Assembly (NCBI GenBank): GCA_009840005.1
Contig: VXOR01000106.1
Location: forward strand, 1 to 64,000
DNA length: 64,000 bases
Direction of reading: 5' to 3'
DNA from: Gemmatimonadota bacterium
Lineage (GTDB): Bacteria > Latescibacterota > UBA2968 > UBA8231
Shown in pieces: positions 42,419 to 51,418 of this stretch. The notes under the pieces were generated by a model that saw only the letters and a list, made by a program, of their open reading frames with translations, made no database searches and was not told where the DNA came from. The position numbers and the translations under genes are program-made. The first letter of the stretch is position 1; every line of letters begins with the position of its first letter.

Positions 42419-44122
42419 ATGCTGAAGAGAATGGTAGCGTGGGTTTGCGTTGTCCTGATTGCGTTGGGTTGTGCAAAGGATGCTGAGGAACTGGAAGATC
42501 CCGTTTTGGCCGAAGTGGGAGACCGCCGGATAACGGCCTCCCAACTGATCGACTTTGAACAGCGCTTGCCGGCGCAGCTAAAGACGAAGAAGTCCGGCTT
42601 AGACGGCTACCGCGACTACCTACAGACGATTATCGACAAGGAAATTTTCCTGCAAGAAGCGATCAAAAGGGGACTCGACGAGGCACCGGAGGTGGCGCAG
42701 AAGCTACAGCGGGAAAAAGCCGAACGGGTATTGAGCCTGTTGTTCGAGCGCGAATTCCTCGCCAAGGTCCACGTCGATGAACAGGAGTTACGGGCAACCT
42801 ACGAGGCTGCGGACAAGGAGCGCGAGGTCAAGCTGCGCCTGATCATCGTCGATACACAGGCAGAAGCCGAGGAGATCGGGCAAAGCCTTGCCGATGGGAG
42901 GGATTTCGCCGAACTGGCGCACAGCCGATCGCAGCACAAATCGACGGCACCGCAAGGTGGGGAACTGGACGGCTACCTGACTCCCAAGCGCATCCCGATC
43001 TACCTGCAAGAATACATAAATGCGCTTGCGGTTGGTGAGTACTCTGAGCCGATCCGCCTGCCCAATGACCAGTTCGGGATCTATCAAGTCATGCACGCCC
43101 GGCCCGTGAGTTTTGCCACCGCGAGCAACGAACTGGAGGCCAAGCTGCGCGAGGAAAAGACGACCGAACTGATAGAGACATTCTTGGCGCAACTGCGGGC
43201 CGACATCGACTTGCAGGCCAACGCCGAGACCTTGCAACAGCTACAGCAGTGGGTCGCGGCAGGGCGCAGAGAGTACACCGAGGCAGAGCGCGCAGCGGTG
43301 CTCTTTCAGTTCCGCGACGGCAGCGTCACGGTGGGCGATTTTTGGGATTACGCCGCAGAGTTGAAGATGGGATTTTCGGGTGACATTGCCGAGTCGGTGC
43401 GGTGGTTTGCCGAGGACGTGCTGCTGCCCCGTACCTTGTTCCTGCACGTGGCCTATGAAAGGGGGATTGACCGCGAAGAGCAGGTTGTGCGCTGGTATGA
43501 GCGCCGTAGAGACGCGCTGTTGCTGTTGGCACTTAGGCAGACGGCGGTCAAGGATCAGGTCGAGATCGAGCCGGAGGCGGTCAGGAAACTATACGACGAG
43601 CGGCCCGAGTTATTCACCGCACCTGAGGAGGTCACGCTGCAGGAGATCATGGTGCAAACCCGGGAAGAGGCCGTGGAGATTAAGGTGAGAATCGAGGCGG
43701 GGGAGGATATGGGTGCACTCGCCGATGAATACACCTTGCGGACGGTAGGCAAGGGTGCGCAGGGCACGTTCCACATCCACGCCTTTGAACAATCCTTTTA
43801 TCCAGAATTGATCGACGTGGTGCGAAACGCCGAGGTCGGTCGATTGTACGGCCCGCTAGCGGTAACGGCACAGGCCGCCCAAGTGGTCGGGCCGGAGGCC
43901 ATGCCTCGGGGCGGCGAGTACTATTCGGTGTTCAAGGTGCTGAAGTCGAATTTCGGCAGCGCTCCCGAGCCTTTTGACACGGCGGCGAAGCGGGCACGGG
44001 CGTTGTTGAAACGCGCCGAGGAGAGCCGCTTGGCGGATGCGTTTTTGATGGGGCTGCGGCGTGACTACGAAGATAGGATCGTCGTATATGAAGACAATAT
44101 CGAGACGTTATTGCCTCAGTAG
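42419..44122 (+). CDS. lipoprotein peptidyl-prolyl isomerase, SurA/PrsA-like, two parvulin-type domains
   Basis: A 567-residue lipoprotein: MLKRMVAWVCVVLIALGC gives a lipobox with Cys18. A SurA/PrsA-like helical N-terminal domain contains VLAEVGDRRITASQLIDFEQRLP. Parvulin domain 1 lies about residues 118-220 (VKLRLIIVDTQAEAEEI...PQGGELDGYL...GEYSEPIRLPNDQFGIYQV). A second, diverged parvulin domain lies near 365-470 (EVTLQEIMVQTREEAVEI...GAQGTFHIHAF). It would chaperone outer-membrane or exported proteins in the periplasm; placement just after the two barrel-like genes suggests those as clients. Start 42419 is chosen for its lipoprotein signal. Confidence 0.8.
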   Translation: MLKRMVAWVCVVLIALGCAKDAEELEDPVLAEVGDRRITASQLIDFEQRLPAQLKTKKSGLDGYRDYLQTIIDKEIFLQEAIKRGLDEAPEVAQKLQREKAERVLSLLFEREFLAKVHVDEQELRATYEAADKEREVKLRLIIVDTQAEAEEIGQSLADGRDFAELAHSRSQHKSTAPQGGELDGYLTPKRIPIYLQEYINALAVGEYSEPIRLPNDQFGIYQVMHARPVSFATASNELEAKLREEKTTELIETFLAQLRADIDLQANAETLQQLQQWVAAGRREYTEAERAAVLFQFRDGSVTVGDFWDYAAELKMGFSGDIAESVRWFAEDVLLPRTLFLHVAYERGIDREEQVVRWYERRRDALLLLALRQTAVKDQVEIEPEAVRKLYDERPELFTAPEEVTLQEIMVQTREEAVEIKVRIEAGEDMGALADEYTLRTVGKGAQGTFHIHAFEQSFYPELIDVVRNAEVGRLYGPLAVTAQAAQVVGPEAMPRGGEYYSVFKVLKSNFGSAPEPFDTAAKRARALLKRAEESRLADAFLMGLRRDYEDRIVVYEDNIETLLPQ

Positions 44123-44162
44123 TCTGAGCTGTGTACGTTAGTGAAACCAAAGGAGAATTGCC

Positions 44163-44702
44163 ATGACAAATATATCTTTCGACGATTTTGTAAACCAACA
44201 GGAAGAGATAGCGAAGAAAGAACCACCAATCGACTGGAGCCAAATACGCGACGATTGGATGAATCATCTAGATGAATTCTATCAGCTAGCCGAGGGATTC
44301 CTACAGAAATACATTGACCAAGGTAAGGTCCGTATTACGACGACTACCAAGGAGATCACCGAGGAACACATCGGCAGTTATGATGTAAAATCTCTTGAGG
44401 TTCAGATTGGTACCATCAAAGTTCGCTTCGATCCCATAGGTACAAGAATTCTCGGTGCCAAAGGGCGTGTGGACATGCACGGGCCGCATGGTACGGTCAA
44501 ATTTGTCCTTGTTCCGAAAACAGCTTCTTCTCCTACTATTCGCGTCGTCATTCGAGACTCATCCAGCGAAACAAAGGATGAACCAGAACCTATTGCGGAG
44601 GAGTGGGCATGGAAAAGACGTACGCCGCCTCCGAACATCAAATACATCGAACTTGAAGAGGAGTCCTTCCTTTCCGCAATAATGGAAGTTGCGAATGCCT
44701 AG
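44163..44702 (+). CDS. hypothetical protein upstream of HEPN gene
   Basis: 179 residues, predicted soluble, family not recognised. An acidic helical N-terminus (FDDFVNQQEEIAKKEPPIDW) is followed by a beta-rich middle (VRITTTTKEITEEHIG, VRFDPIGTRILGAKGRVDMHGPHG) and a Pro/Glu-rich tail. AAAGGAG lies 6 nt before the ATG. AT-richer than flanking genes. It overlaps the broken HEPN gene by 8 bp, so the two probably formed a module of toxin-antitoxin or defence type. Confidence 0.55.
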   Translation: MTNISFDDFVNQQEEIAKKEPPIDWSQIRDDWMNHLDEFYQLAEGFLQKYIDQGKVRITTTTKEITEEHIGSYDVKSLEVQIGTIKVRFDPIGTRILGAKGRVDMHGPHGTVKFVLVPKTASSPTIRVVIRDSSSETKDEPEPIAEEWAWKRRTPPPNIKYIELEEESFLSAIMEVANA

Positions 44703-45231
44703 TGCTCGGAGGGTCACGTTTTCTGGAGAACATCTCCCGCTCGTCGAGATTGTCCAACATTATAGCGACATAGAAGTATCCGTAAGGAACTACTTTTCTG
44801 CTGACAATATCCACTCAGGTGATCGTTTCGTCGACTATACGCCACTGGAAATAGAACGCGAAATGACCTCCGTTCTTGCAGAATATGCACGGAGTACATC
44901 TATGAGTATCTTGGCCGCGTTAGAAGCGGCTTTCCGTATGGACTTTTTGCAGCGTTGCTATAAAAGACAAAAAGACTCTCTATCAAGGTCCTTTAGGACA
45001 TTATATTAGGATAAGGGTCAATATGTGCCGCTAGGGGATATTTTTTTGCAGTGGAAATCGCATTCGACTGTTCCTCGATCTATCATTTCAGAATTAGAGC
45101 AAGCCTTCAAATATAGACATTGGCTTGCACATGGCCGGTACTGGACGCTAAAAATTGGCCGAGAGTATGACTATGACGATATCTATACGCTTGCTGAGTC
45201 GATATATAAATCATTTCCGTTTGAAGAGTGA
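44695..45231 (+). pseudogene. HEPN-domain gene interrupted by one in-frame amber codon
   Basis: Two open segments (44695-45006 and 45010-45231) are in the same frame, separated only by TAG at 45007-45009. Read through, the product is about 178 residues and ends in a HEPN ribonuclease motif RHWLAH (R-x4-H, Arg codon 45115, His codon 45130) in KYRHWLAHGRYW. The downstream part alone could start at GTG 45025. HEPN proteins are RNases in toxin-antitoxin and phage-defence modules. A single stop points to recent inactivation, a sequencing error, or recoding. Confidence 0.62.
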
Positions 45232-45276
45232 CCGGCGGTACCTATGCGGTTATTCATGTTCTGAGGAGGACAAATC

Positions 45277-46428
45277 GTGAAAATCACCGATGTCGAAGTC
45301 ATTCATTTTCGCACCAAACACCGCGGCCGGAGTACTAGCTCGCGCTGGGGCTATGGCGTGTGGATTGACAATGAGGAAGTGGAAGGGACTAGTGCAATCA
45401 CCAGAATCTCCACTGACGAGGGCGTCACCGGGCACATGCTGGGCGGTAACAAGGCGACTATGGAAGGTGCCATCAAAAACCTCCTAGTCGGCGAGGATCC
45501 ACTAAACCGCGAGAAGTTATGGCATTGGATGGATCAGATGTCCACGTTTGGCCACAGCCTCGCCGAACACGAACTCGGCGTTGTCGATTGCGCACTGTGG
45601 GATTTGGCTGGGCAAAAAGCTGGTATGCCGGTGTACCAACTGTTGGGCGGCACCCGCGAAAAGGTCGAAGCATACGCCAGCACGTACCCGAACTTGGGCG
45701 GCCCCGAGGTGTATCAAGAACTGGCGCGAGAGTGCGTAGCGCGCGGTTATAAAGCCTTCAAGGTACACGCCAACATCTGCTGGAATCCGCACACGCGGGA
45801 GCCAGCGCCACAACTGCCGGGATTTCCCAAGGAGGATGTGGAAATCTGTCGCGCTGTGCGCGAGGCCGTGGGCGACGATATTGTGCTGATGCTCGATCCA
45901 TTCGGCGTCTATACCTTGGAGGAATCGCTGTGGGTGGCGCGGGAATTGGAAGAGCTGAACTACTACTGGTTAGAGCACCCGATGGTCGAGACGCGGGTGG
46001 AGGCCTACCGCCGCCTGACGCAGCAGACCTCCATCGCCATCTGTTCCCCCGAACACGTCAAGGGCGGTCCCTTTACGCGGGCCGAGTGGCTGTTGCAGGG
46101 GGCCTGCGACATGCTGCGCATTGATGTGAATTACGGCGGCATCACTGGCTGCTGGAAGCTCATCAATTTGTGCCAGCTCTACGGCGTGCAGTGCGAAATA
46201 CACGGGGTTGGTGCCCCGCACGTGCATTTGGCCGCGGCTGCTCCCGAGGCCACCTGCCGCTATTACGAACGCGGCCTCCTACGGCTTGGGCGCGATTACG
46301 ACGAGAGCCCGACGCATCTCGATCAGATTGCCGATCCCCTGGACGACGAAGGGCGCGTACACGTGTCGCAGGAACCGGGGCTGGGGATAGCCTACAACTG
46401 GGATTATATCGATGACAACCGGATTTGA
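45277..46428 (+). CDS. enolase-superfamily dehydratase/racemase (mandelate racemase/MLE type)
   Basis: A 383-residue TIM-barrel enzyme abstracting an alpha-proton from a carboxylate, probably an acid-sugar dehydratase. Metal ligands are Asp207 (LMLDPFG), Glu233 (YWLEHPM) and Glu259 (CSPEH). The usual K-x-K is K162-V-H164 here, so the second Lys is replaced by His. The capping domain is intact (GHSLAEHELGVVDCALWDLAGQ). GTG start with GAGGAGGA 6 nt upstream. It forms a likely operon with the CBM9-PKD protein 16 bp downstream. Substrate not predictable. Confidence 0.88.
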   Translation: MKITDVEVIHFRTKHRGRSTSSRWGYGVWIDNEEVEGTSAITRISTDEGVTGHMLGGNKATMEGAIKNLLVGEDPLNREKLWHWMDQMSTFGHSLAEHELGVVDCALWDLAGQKAGMPVYQLLGGTREKVEAYASTYPNLGGPEVYQELARECVARGYKAFKVHANICWNPHTREPAPQLPGFPKEDVEICRAVREAVGDDIVLMLDPFGVYTLEESLWVARELEELNYYWLEHPMVETRVEAYRRLTQQTSIAICSPEHVKGGPFTRAEWLLQGACDMLRIDVNYGGITGCWKLINLCQLYGVQCEIHGVGAPHVHLAAAAPEATCRYYERGLLRLGRDYDESPTHLDQIADPLDDEGRVHVSQEPGLGIAYNWDYIDDNRI

Positions 46429-46444
46429 CCGGAGGAACCGGCAC

Positions 46445-47539
46445 ATGCAAAAGTGCATCGCGATCCTAACCGTTGGCGTGCTGTGGGCCCTGTCCGCTGC
46501 CGCACTGGAACGGCCGGATACCACCTTCAAAATTTTTCAGTTCCCCGCCGATCAGATTCCCCGCGTCGATGGGGATGTATCCGACTGGGGCATGGTTCCT
46601 GCTGACTACGCCATTGGCATCGATCAGTTGAAAGACACCGTACACGACAGCCCGATTGATACCACCGATCTAGACGTCACCGTGCGCGTCGGCTGGGTCA
46701 AGGGGCTAAACCGACTCTACTTCCTCTACGAAGCCTATGACGACTACTGGGATTTTAGCCACCGCGATCTGCACAACGACATTTTGGAGATCGTCGTCGA
46801 TGGCGATTTGTCCGGCGGGCCTTTGATTCCCCAACTGCGCGAGGACAAGGAGACTAACGGGCTGGAGGGCCTCGACGGCCACTTCAAATTCCACGGCGTC
46901 CACGCCCAAAACTACCACGTCCTGACCCCGGCCGACGGCAAGCCTTGGACTATGGTCTGGGGTGCCAATCAGTGGATCTACGAGCTGCCTTGGGCCAATG
47001 CGGCGGCGCACTACGATTTTGCGCCGGGCGATAGCGGGCACTACACGCTCGAATTTTGGATCACCCCTTTCGACTACGCCCCCGCCGACGGGCCGGAGCG
47101 CGCCGTGGAGTCGAAGCTCGAAGAGGGAGCCTTGATCGGCCTGAGTTGGTGCATCCTCGACTACGATGATGTGGAGGTCAAACAGCAGGAGTTTGAGGGC
47201 TTTTGGAACCTATCCCACAAGACGACCATGTTCGGCAACGCCTCCGAACTGGTCGGCTTCCGGCTGATGCCGCTGGAAGAAGCCTTCCGCGACCCGGTCG
47301 AGGCGCAATGGGAATTTACCGTCCTCGATATGGAACGCCGCTTGGTCGCGTTCAAGGATTTGTCCTACGGGGATATCCGCTCATGGCGCTGGGATTTCGG
47401 CGACGGCAACACCTCGACCGAGCAACACCCCATCCACCAGTACGCAGAGCCTGGGACGACCTATACAGTCACGCTCTACGTCGAAGGCCCCGAGGGGAAG
47501 GCGCGGATGTCAAAAGTGTGGGACGTGATCGTCCGCTAA
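46445..47539 (+). CDS. secreted CBM9-like protein with PKD domain
   Basis: 364 residues with a signal peptide (MQKCIAILTVGVLWALSAAA). A CBM9-like module begins FQFPADQIPRVDGDVSDWGMVP and is clearly related to 28012-28962. The C-terminal ~85 residues are a PKD domain (SWRWDFGDGNTSTEQHPIHQYAEPGTTYTVTL). Likely extracellular or surface glycan binding. GGAGGAA lies 7 nt before ATG 46445; the frame extends upstream into the enolase gene but lacks support. Coupling to the dehydratase suggests a shared sugar-related role. Confidence 0.76.
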   Translation: MQKCIAILTVGVLWALSAAALERPDTTFKIFQFPADQIPRVDGDVSDWGMVPADYAIGIDQLKDTVHDSPIDTTDLDVTVRVGWVKGLNRLYFLYEAYDDYWDFSHRDLHNDILEIVVDGDLSGGPLIPQLREDKETNGLEGLDGHFKFHGVHAQNYHVLTPADGKPWTMVWGANQWIYELPWANAAAHYDFAPGDSGHYTLEFWITPFDYAPADGPERAVESKLEEGALIGLSWCILDYDDVEVKQQEFEGFWNLSHKTTMFGNASELVGFRLMPLEEAFRDPVEAQWEFTVLDMERRLVAFKDLSYGDIRSWRWDFGDGNTSTEQHPIHQYAEPGTTYTVTLYVEGPEGKARMSKVWDVIVR

Positions 47540-47582
47540 AACGGTCGAATTAATCCTACATCATTGACAAAACGATCCGCAG

Positions 47583-49358
47583 ATGGACGCAGATGGACGC
47601 AGAATAGGATGCTCTAGACGATCTACATTTCGAATCGTTCAAATTTGCCATACGAGGCGGCTCTGGCCTTGGGGGTGGGCGGCGGTGGGCCTTGGGGTGC
47701 TGGCGCTGAGTCTGCGTTTGGTGCATGTGTTCCAGATGTCGGCGAGTCCGCTTTTTACCATGCCGGCGGTAGATGCGGCCACGTATTCCGAACAGGCGGT
47801 CAGCCTAGCCGAGGGCAACTGGTTGGGACGCGGCCAAGGCCCGTTCTGGCAACCGCCGCTCTATCCTTATTTCCTCGGCGTAATCAAGCTCGCATTTCCA
47901 GAATCCTTTTACTACGTATCCCGCTTGGCGCAGGCGCTAATCGGCAGCTTTACCTGTGCGTTGCTGTACCTGGTTGGGCGACGGCTTTTTGGCCCAGGTG
48001 TTGGTTTTATCGGCGGCCTTATTGCGGCGGTGTACGGGCCGCTGATCTATTTTGACGCCCGGCTCTTACCGGCTGGTCTTGCTACTTTTTTTACCCTTGT
48101 AAGTCTCTTGCTGTTAATGCGCGCCGTCGAGCGGCCGACGAAATTCATTTTTACGGCTGCGGGTTTTGCGCTGGGGCTGGCATCGCTTACCGCGGCGATT
48201 CTCGCGGCCTTGATTCCGGGCGTGGCCATCTGGCTGTTCTATTGGTTGCGGAAAAACGCCGCTCCGGCAGTCGTTGCTTTTCTGCTAGGAACGGTGCTGG
48301 CGATTGCGCCGGTGACGCTGAGAAATTACACCATCGGCGGGGACTTCGTGCCGATCTCCTATAATGGGGGGGTGAATTTCTACCTAGGGAACAACGCGAA
48401 CGCTGAGCAGACGCTCGCATTGCGCCCAGGATGGGAATGGGAGGGATTGGTTGCCCTGCCGCTGCGGGAAGGGATTACGCTTCCTTCGGCCAAGTCCCTG
48501 TTCTTTTACAGGCAGGCCCTTGAGTACATACGGGATGCACCTCTCGATTACATGGGATTGCTAGTGGTGAAAACTGCCCAATTCTGGCGCGGCGATGAAA
48601 TAGAGCGCAATCAGGAAATGTACTATTGGCGCAAGTATTCAAGCGTTCTCGCGGGGACCTTGTGGAAATGGGGGGTGGCTTTTCCCTTCGGCTTGGTAAG
48701 TCCGCTCGCGCTGCTGGGCTTGCTGGTGTACATCCGGCGGCAGGGTATTACACTGCCGGTGCTTTTCGTCCTCGGCTATAGCTTCGCGGTCATTTCCTTT
48801 TTTGTCGCGGCGCGCTATCGCCTGCCGATTGTGCCGCTGCTGATTCTGTTCGCCGCGTACGGGGGGAACTGGCTATATGCGAGCTGGCGACAACAATCCT
48901 CGCGCCAAGCACTTTTGCCGACGGCTGTTCTCGCCCTCTTGGTGCTGTTGGTGAATTGGGAGCTGCCGCCGATGGAGGGGCGAGGCAAGGCCGCCACGCA
49001 CAACGACTTGGGCAACGCCTATTTGCAACAAGGGCGCTACGATCTGGCGCTGCTGAAATACAAACAGGCCACGCGGCTCGATTCGATGTATTGGCAGGCT
49101 TGGTTCAATCTCGGCTCATTGCGGGCGATGCGCGGCGATTTGCGCGGCGCGCTGCCCATCCTTCTGAATGTGTTGGAACACGAGCGGGAACGCCCTGACG
49201 TGTGGAGCAATGTGGCTGGCGTCTATGTGGGGTTGGGGCAATATCGGCAGGCGGTTGAGGTTCTCGAACAGGCCGTGGTGGTGGCACCGCGCGACGACCT
49301 ATATGAAGCGTTGGAGAATGTGTACGCAATGATGGGGAAGCCGCGAAGCGATGAGTAG
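47583..49358 (+). CDS. GT39/ArnT-like membrane glycosyltransferase with C-terminal TPRs
   Basis: A 591-residue polytopic protein of the PMT_2/ArnT fold. An acidic first periplasmic loop (PAVDAATYSEQAVSLAEG, then WQPPLYPYFLG) is followed by about 10 membrane segments. From about residue 470 a soluble TPR block (HNDLGNAYLQQGRYDLALLKYKQATRLDS and two further units) ends the protein. Such enzymes move polyprenyl-linked sugars onto lipids or proteins. The start is doubtful: ATG 47583 lies inside a direct repeat of GATGGACGCA and the first ~25 residues look non-native. It overlaps the SGNH gene by 8 bp. Confidence 0.78.
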   Translation: MDADGRRIGCSRRSTFRIVQICHTRRLWPWGWAAVGLGVLALSLRLVHVFQMSASPLFTMPAVDAATYSEQAVSLAEGNWLGRGQGPFWQPPLYPYFLGVIKLAFPESFYYVSRLAQALIGSFTCALLYLVGRRLFGPGVGFIGGLIAAVYGPLIYFDARLLPAGLATFFTLVSLLLLMRAVERPTKFIFTAAGFALGLASLTAAILAALIPGVAIWLFYWLRKNAAPAVVAFLLGTVLAIAPVTLRNYTIGGDFVPISYNGGVNFYLGNNANAEQTLALRPGWEWEGLVALPLREGITLPSAKSLFFYRQALEYIRDAPLDYMGLLVVKTAQFWRGDEIERNQEMYYWRKYSSVLAGTLWKWGVAFPFGLVSPLALLGLLVYIRRQGITLPVLFVLGYSFAVISFFVAARYRLPIVPLLILFAAYGGNWLYASWRQQSSRQALLPTAVLALLVLLVNWELPPMEGRGKAATHNDLGNAYLQQGRYDLALLKYKQATRLDSMYWQAWFNLGSLRAMRGDLRGALPILLNVLEHERERPDVWSNVAGVYVGLGQYRQAVEVLEQAVVVAPRDDLYEALENVYAMMGKPRSDE

Positions 49359-51381
49359 AATCTGGTTTTTGCGCTTGGCGACTGTAGCGGTCGGCGTGGC
49401 CTTGGTGGTGGTGGCCGAGGGCTTGGTGCGGCTCGTGCCGGGATTGGGGCCGTCGCCGTTGGTTGTGACTTTGGCCGAGGACGAGGCGACTGGTGAATCG
49501 CTGCGCGCAACGAGTCGGTTTTATGCACAGCGATTTTTTGCGCAATACAAGGGCCGACTAGCTGCGGCGGGGCAGATGGGCGAGCACTTCTTTGTGGAAC
49601 CTGCGCCAGCCAACCGCTATCGCGTCGTGTTTGTCGGCGCTTCCACAGTGCAGGGTTTCCCCCATCCGCGTCGCTTGGCCGCGGCGTCCTTTTTGCAGGC
49701 GATGCTGGCGGATGCGTGGCCGGAGCGGGAGGTGGAGGTCGTCAATTTGGGCATTACGTCCATTGCCAGCTTTGCGGTGGCACAGGTGGTGGAAGATGCG
49801 TTGGTGCTGTCGCCGGATCTGGTCGTTGTCTATACCGGGCACAATGAATTTTACGGGTTGTATGGGGCCGGGCGGTATCAGCGACTACAGTACTTTTTGC
49901 GGCAACTGCATCTGACGCATCTGGTGGATGGGTTGATAGGGGGTATTGGGACTAGGGACGAGCCGATGGAGTTGATAAAAATGGCGGCTGCGCGCGGCGA
50001 AGTGCCGTTGCACAGCTCTGGTCGAGCGACGGCGGAGCAGAATTTGCGCGACAACTTGCGGCGCGTGAGTCGGCTCTGCGAACGAGCGCAGGTGCCCTTG
50101 GTGCTTTGTACTGTTGTGGCGAATGACGCGGGGTTTGCACCGGTGGGATCGACGGAGGGGGATGAGGTGTGGAAGGAGCGGGTGGAGCAAGCGGCGCAGG
50201 TGTTGACGCGGGGTTACGTTGCGCCGGAGGATGCTGAGGATGCACTGCAGCGATTGGAGCAAGCGGCGGCTCTTTCGAGCGAACACGCTTGGTTGTGGTA
50301 TTTGCAAGGTCGCGCGTTAGAGCGGTTAGGGCGGGATGCCCAAGCGCAGCGGGCCTTTCGCAAGGCGCGGGATTTGGACACCATGCCGTGGCGCGCTCCC
50401 ACGGCGCACAATGCGGTGATTCGCGCAGTTGCCGCAGAGCATGGGGCGGTGTTAGCGGATGTGGAGGCTGCGTTTGCAGAGGCTGCGCCCGCGCAGGGCG
50501 TGGGTTGGGAGTGGATGGTGGATCACGTTCACTTCTCTGTTGCTGGGCAGGTTTTGTTGGCGCGGACTGTTCTCCATAGCATAGCCGGACTCCAGGACAT
50601 TGACTTGGGATTGTTGCGGAGCGCGGAGGCGTATCGGCGCACTTTGGGCGACCTGCCGGTGGAGCGCGTGGTGGCGTACAACAAGATGGGGGCAATGCTC
50701 GCGCAAGCGCCCTTGCACCAATACAATGGACACAATGTGCGCTATCTCAAGCAACTGGCGGCCATGGAGGGGCAGCGGCTGTCTCTGGGGGAGCGGCGCG
50801 GCGTTGAGCAGTGGATCGAGCAGGGCTTCGACCTGAGACTTCGGCGAGCTCAGTCGAGTCGCTCAGCCGAAGGGCGGCAGGGGCCGTTGGTGCTAGCGGT
50901 GGCAGATCAGCTTTTTACCGAGCGGGATTTTGCGCGGGCGCAGGTTTATTACGCGGCTGCGCGGCGCGAGGTGCCGTTTACGCGGCGTGGGTTGTGGGCG
51001 GCGGTGCAGTGGGGGTGGTGCATCAAGATGCAGGGGATGGTGTTTACCGACGGGCAGCGGGACGAGGTGTGCGCCGCGCTGAAACAGGCGAGGTTTCTCG
51101 CACACGATCCGGCGGTAGGCGCAGCTTTCGTCGATTTTGTCAAGGGGCAGCTCTATCATCTGCTCGGAGAACGCGATCCGGCTTTGTTGCACTTGGAACG
51201 CACTTTTTTGGCCGAGGATTTTCGCCGGCGCTATGCGTTGAGTTTGTTTCAGGCGTTGGCGTTTGAATTGGTTTGGGCTGGGCGGGTGGAGGATGCGCGG
51301 GAATACGCTCGCTTGGTGGGGGGAGAGGTCGGACAGGAGGCGCATTTTTTGCGGATCGTGGAAGAGCAACTGAGGCCGTAG
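49351..51381 (+). CDS. SGNH/GDSL hydrolase-domain protein with TPR-like regions
   Basis: 676 residues. An N-terminal signal-anchor (residues 5-30) is followed by an SGNH fold: VVFVGASTVQG (block I Ser), VVVYTGHNEFYG (block III Asn), and DHVHFS (Asp/His of block V). A helical insert around residues 290-350 (ALQRLEQAAALSSEHAWLWYLQGRALERLG) and the C-terminal 200 residues look TPR-like. Catalysis may be esterase or acetyl transfer on an envelope glycan. Its start overlaps the GT39 gene stop, so the two likely act together in glycan or glycoprotein modification. Confidence 0.75.
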   Translation: MSRIWFLRLATVAVGVALVVVAEGLVRLVPGLGPSPLVVTLAEDEATGESLRATSRFYAQRFFAQYKGRLAAAGQMGEHFFVEPAPANRYRVVFVGASTVQGFPHPRRLAAASFLQAMLADAWPEREVEVVNLGITSIASFAVAQVVEDALVLSPDLVVVYTGHNEFYGLYGAGRYQRLQYFLRQLHLTHLVDGLIGGIGTRDEPMELIKMAAARGEVPLHSSGRATAEQNLRDNLRRVSRLCERAQVPLVLCTVVANDAGFAPVGSTEGDEVWKERVEQAAQVLTRGYVAPEDAEDALQRLEQAAALSSEHAWLWYLQGRALERLGRDAQAQRAFRKARDLDTMPWRAPTAHNAVIRAVAAEHGAVLADVEAAFAEAAPAQGVGWEWMVDHVHFSVAGQVLLARTVLHSIAGLQDIDLGLLRSAEAYRRTLGDLPVERVVAYNKMGAMLAQAPLHQYNGHNVRYLKQLAAMEGQRLSLGERRGVEQWIEQGFDLRLRRAQSSRSAEGRQGPLVLAVADQLFTERDFARAQVYYAAARREVPFTRRGLWAAVQWGWCIKMQGMVFTDGQRDEVCAALKQARFLAHDPAVGAAFVDFVKGQLYHLLGERDPALLHLERTFLAEDFRRRYALSLFQALAFELVWAGRVEDAREYARLVGGEVGQEAHFLRIVEEQLRP

Positions 51382-51418
51382 GGTTTCCTTTCCCCGCGAC
51401 AGTTGGTCTCCGCTGGGT

